This document shows, piece by piece, positions 23,303-25,606 of a stretch of DNA of 25,606 nt. Under the pieces are notes generated by a model. That model was not told the origin of the DNA and ran no database searches. It saw only the letters and a program-made list of their open reading frames with translations. The position numbers and the translations under genes are program-made. The stretch spans positions 1 to 25,606 of the forward strand of contig JBBILQ010000037.1 in NCBI GenBank assembly GCA_037444845.1. The letters run 5' to 3'. How positions within the stretch are numbered: the stretch's first letter is position 1; each line of letters starts with the position of its first letter. The DNA comes from JARYMI01 sp037444845 (lineage in GTDB: Bacteria > Acidobacteriota > Aminicenantia > Aminicenantales > UBA8522).

Positions 23303-23785
23303 CATTTTGTATTTGCCGAAGTCCTCGGGCTTGAGGTTCTCCAGCCATTGCCTCAGCTTCTCCGAATCCTCTAAGTTCTCGTCAAACTTGAGGCTCTGGG
23401 CCCGGCGGACGACCTCATCCTCGACAAAGATGGGAGAGTTCATCCGGAGGGCGAGGGCAATGGCGTCGGAAGGCCGGGAGTCAATCATGACGGGCGTGTC
23501 TTTGTATCGGCAGTGGATGATGGCGTAGAACGTGTTGTTGCGGACGTCGTTGACGACAATTTTCTCAACGGCCACTTCTAATTTGTCCAGGACGCTCTTG
23601 AGCAGGTCGTGGGTCATCGGCCGCGGCGTGGGGATTTTTTCGATGGTCAGGGCGATGGCGTTGGCTTCGAAAACCCCGATCCAGATCGGCAGGATCCTGT
23701 CGGTCCTCGGGTCCTCCAGGACGACGATGGGCATCTTGGAAATCGGGTCCACCACCAATCCTTTGATTTTCATCTCGATTTCCAC
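23303..23785 (-). CDS. DUF151 bifunctional nuclease family protein
   Basis: A protein of about 160 residues with the bifunctional nuclease (BFN, PF02577) fold: IKGLVVDPISKMPIVVLEDPRTDRILPIWIGVFEANAIALTIEK, then RPMTHDLLKSVLDKL, AIIHCRYKDTPVMIDSRPSDAIALALRMNSPIFV. The family has reported DNase/RNase activity in plants, but its bacterial role is unclear. The C-terminal 40 residues (SLKFDENLEDSEKLRQWLENLKPEDF) are a short acidic tail like that seen in many bacterial members. GTG at 23785 was chosen because GAGGAG lies 7 bases ahead; the ATG at 23773 has no such site. Its promoter at 23814-23842 excludes longer starts. The exact stop lies a few bases inside 23300-23303. Confidence 0.88.
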
Positions 23786-23813
23786 GCCTTTTCTCCTCGG
23801 GTCTGATACCTTT

Positions 23814-23842
23814 AATATAGGACCTGGGGTTGATATTGTCAA
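23814..23842 (-). promoter_or_regulatory. Promoter of the DUF151 gene
   Basis: On the minus strand TTGACA (23837-23842), 17-base spacer, TATATT (23814-23819). Transcription would begin near 23807, about 20 bases before the GTG at 23785. Confidence 0.75.
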
Positions 23843-23935
23843 GGAAACATCGGCTCTGTGACGATTAGCGGTGGGGGGTGCATGGGAGGATACGTTGCGC
23901 GAGGAGGGCCCTCTTTGGAGGACCGTCGCCAATGA

Positions 23936-25228
23936 TTAGAACAGCTCAAGCTGGCCGCTCTCTCCTGCTTCCGTGATGTCTTTCTCGAAAAGGCTAATTT
24001 TTCCGTAGAAGCCGTCGTGCCCGGGGACGATGCGCACGGCCGCTTTCCTCATCCGGTCAACTCCCTGGCCGACGCGCTCCGGCTGGAAGCGGCAGAGGTG
24101 GGCAATCGGGACTTCGGTCAGGATGCGGTGTTCGTTTCCGAATTCGTGGATGAGCCGGAAATACATGTCCCAGACGCTCTGGCATTCGGCCGTCTTGTCC
24201 AGGGCTTCAGCGATGATCTCGTTGAGCGGGATGAGGTTCTTATACGGGATCCTGGCCGGCGGGTTCACGCCTTCCTCCCGGTCGGCCAGCTCCTCCACCC
24301 GGTGCATCACGCCGATCGTCAGCTTCTTGCCGCAGCGGGGGCAGAGGTCGCGGTGGGCGATGGACTCCTTGGGCGAAAAAACGACACCGCACTTCCGGTG
24401 GCCGTCGTAGTGGTATTTCCCTTCCTCGGGGAAGAATTCGATCGTGTAGAGGAATTTATCCGGGTTCCGGCTCCGCAAGGCTTCGACCAGCCCTTTGTAG
24501 CTGAAATCGGTGTCGAAGACATTGGCCTCTCTTCCCAGCCGGGAGGGCGAATGGGCGTCGGAATTGGAGACGAAGGCATAGCGGTCGAGCGCCGAAATAC
24601 GCCAGTTCATCGGCGGGTCGGAGGAGAGGCCCGTCTCCAGGGCAAAGATGAAGGGCGTCATTTCTTCAAAACATTCCTCGATCGAATCAAAACCAGAGTT
24701 TGCTCCGAAAAGAGAAAACCAGGGCGTCCAGATATGAGAGGGGATAACCACACAGCGGGGGCAGAGATCGGCCACGATCCGGACGAAATTCTTGGCGTCC
24801 ATCCCTAAGATGGGGCGGCCGTCCGACCGCAAATTCCCCAGCCCGGCCAGCCGGGTGTTGATCTTTTCGACCGAATCGAAATCCGGCGCCAGGATGAGGA
24901 GATGAATTTTCCGGACTTTGCTCTTTTTGGAATAGATAAAGCTGATCTCAGTCGAGAGGATGAAATGGACGTCGTCGGTCGAGAGGGAAATCCCTTTGAG
25001 GTAGCCGTTTGCCGGCGGAAGGATGCTGCGCAAGCCGAAGAACCCGTGGCCGGCCGGCTCTAACTTCTGCTTGGTCAGGAAAAACCATTCGGGGTGCGTG
25101 AAATCGCTCGAAGCGACGAGAGAAATCCCCTTTACCTTGGCCCAATAGGCCAGGGTGTCGAAGGTCATGTCGCGGGAAGTGGCCCGGCTGAACTTGGAAT
25201 GGATGTGCAGGTCGGCGATGAATTTCAT
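23936..25228 (-). CDS. Endonuclease Q-like PHP-domain protein (TIGR00375 family)
   Basis: A 430-residue protein with a PHP metal site: ADLHIHSKFSRATSRDM, SSDFTHPEW, a Glu in ILSTEISFIY, VIPSHIWTPWFSLFG and VSNSDAHSPSRLGREA. The C-terminal half carries a zinc finger (RKCGVVFSPKESIAHRDLCPRCGKKLTIGV) and helical repeats. This matches endonuclease Q, first known from archaea, which nicks DNA 5' of deaminated or abasic bases. The last residues, QLELF (426-430), fit the bacterial sliding-clamp-binding consensus QL[SD]LF. The ATG at 25228 is used because an in-frame TTG at 25243 lies inside the -10 box. No Shine-Dalgarno site is seen. Confidence 0.88.
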   Translation of the reverse strand: MKFIADLHIHSKFSRATSRDMTFDTLAYWAKVKGISLVASSDFTHPEWFFLTKQKLEPAGHGFFGLRSILPPANGYLKGISLSTDDVHFILSTEISFIYSKKSKVRKIHLLILAPDFDSVEKINTRLAGLGNLRSDGRPILGMDAKNFVRIVADLCPRCVVIPSHIWTPWFSLFGANSGFDSIEECFEEMTPFIFALETGLSSDPPMNWRISALDRYAFVSNSDAHSPSRLGREANVFDTDFSYKGLVEALRSRNPDKFLYTIEFFPEEGKYHYDGHRKCGVVFSPKESIAHRDLCPRCGKKLTIGVMHRVEELADREEGVNPPARIPYKNLIPLNEIIAEALDKTAECQSVWDMYFRLIHEFGNEHRILTEVPIAHLCRFQPERVGQGVDRMRKAAVRIVPGHDGFYGKISLFEKDITEAGESGQLELF

Positions 25229-25242
25229 GGGAATAAGGCTCA

Positions 25243-25271
25243 AGTGTAGACCATCGCGAAAGAGATTTCAA
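25243..25271 (-). promoter_or_regulatory. Promoter of the endonuclease Q-like gene
   Basis: On the minus strand TTGAAA (25266-25271), 17-base spacer, TACACT (25243-25248). Transcription would begin near 25237, leaving a leader of about 10 bases before the ATG at 25228. Confidence 0.55.
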
Positions 25272-25418
25272 GGACAATGATACCGACGATAGAATCATTA
25301 TTTTTGCTCTAAAGGCGGGTCCTGTCGTGGTTCACCCCCGGCGCCCCCTCGCGAAACCATTTGTTTTTGCCGTGACTGCAAGCTAAGGAGCTTCAAACGC
25401 TCGGGTCGGGCAAACATT
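25272..25418. other. Intergenic DNA with a partial copy of the GGGTCCTGTC block
   Basis: GGGTCCTGTCG occurs at 25318, like the blocks at 9062 and (inverted) 23259, but similarity fades after about 14 bases. Around 25398-25418 a degenerate piece of the following tandem repeat may be present. No gene was seen. Confidence 0.4.
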
Positions 25419-25604
25419 CCGAGACGCTTCGCAACATCTGTTTCTAAAATATCAATCTCCCCTTCCCCTCTTAGTGAAATAAGAGGGGATAATGGTCAGC
25501 GTCTCGGGTTACAATTCCGAGACGCTTCCAAACTTTTTTCTTTATGTATTTATCTCCCCTTCCCCTCTTAGTGAAATAAGAGGGGATAATGGTCAGCGTC
25601 TCGG
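25419..25604. repeat. Two tandem copies of a 97-98-base palindromic repeat
   Basis: Copy 1 (25419-25507) and copy 2 (25517-25604) each begin CCGAGACGCT and end AGCGTCTCGG, which are mutual inverted repeats. Inside, CCCCTCTTA-GTGAAA-TAAGAGGGG forms a perfect 9-base-pair hairpin. About 53 bases from ATCTCCCC to TCTCGGGT are identical in both copies, while an AT-rich segment of about 25 bases after the left arm differs. The array reaches the window edge and probably continues. Confidence 0.85.
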
Positions 25605-25606
25605 GT

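Noticed and set aside
25419..25606. CRISPR array or integron attC interpretation of the terminal repeat
   Set aside because: Conserved units are far longer than CRISPR repeats, spacers are only about 25 bases, no attC core motif is seen, and no cassette gene lies between copies.

Overview
The window looks like chromosome from an uncultured Gram-negative bacterium with moderately high G+C. Housekeeping gene content (lptB, a fused LptF-LptG permease, groES-groEL under a CIRCE element, lipA next to rpsU, purC-PHP-cvpA, a DUF151 nuclease, an endonuclease Q-like PHP protein) and the lack of Shine-Dalgarno sites before several genes would fit the Acidobacteriota/Aminicenantes area. That placement is inference from gene families only.

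Left part (1 to about 6630) is an accessory region of mixed composition. It holds the end of a possible methyltransferase, an AT-rich gap, a truncated IS630-family transposase whose two halves are joined by a -1 slippery heptamer, the 3' stub of an AI-2E-type permease abutting the broken IS end, a G+C-rich PadR regulator/permease cassette with a near-consensus promoter and perfect operator, a winged-helix nucleotidyltransferase/HEPN toxin-antitoxin-like pair, and a second nucleotidyltransferase with a small partner. The region ends at the 3' end of a tRNA-Val gene on the minus strand, the usual side for island insertion.

Centre (6634 to 18456) is core-like. It has tRNA-Val(CAC), a zinc-ribbon protein with a long Glu-rich middle and two membrane segments, lptB (convergent and overlapping it), a DUF1848 protein, an rpsU-lipA-phosphoesterase cluster, a P1 peptidase/racemase pair, a PflA-like radical SAM protein, pgeF, and a tight purC-PHP-cvpA-small Fis-type HTH operon.

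Right part (18453 to 25606) starts with CIRCE, then groES-groEL with a strong terminator, a one-polypeptide LptF-LptG permease, a DUF151 bifunctional nuclease, and an endonuclease Q-like protein ending in a sliding-clamp-like motif. The last 190 bases hold two copies of a structured 97-base tandem repeat that probably continues beyond the window.

LptB and LptFG together would form the inner-membrane engine of LPS transport, which implies an outer membrane. Several promoter-like boxes lie only 7 to 10 bases from start codons that lack a Shine-Dalgarno site, suggesting frequent leaderless or near-leaderless mRNAs. Intergenic regions carry several palindromic or repeated elements (6781-6862, 9062-9187, 14092-14153, 23152-23265, 25419-25604).
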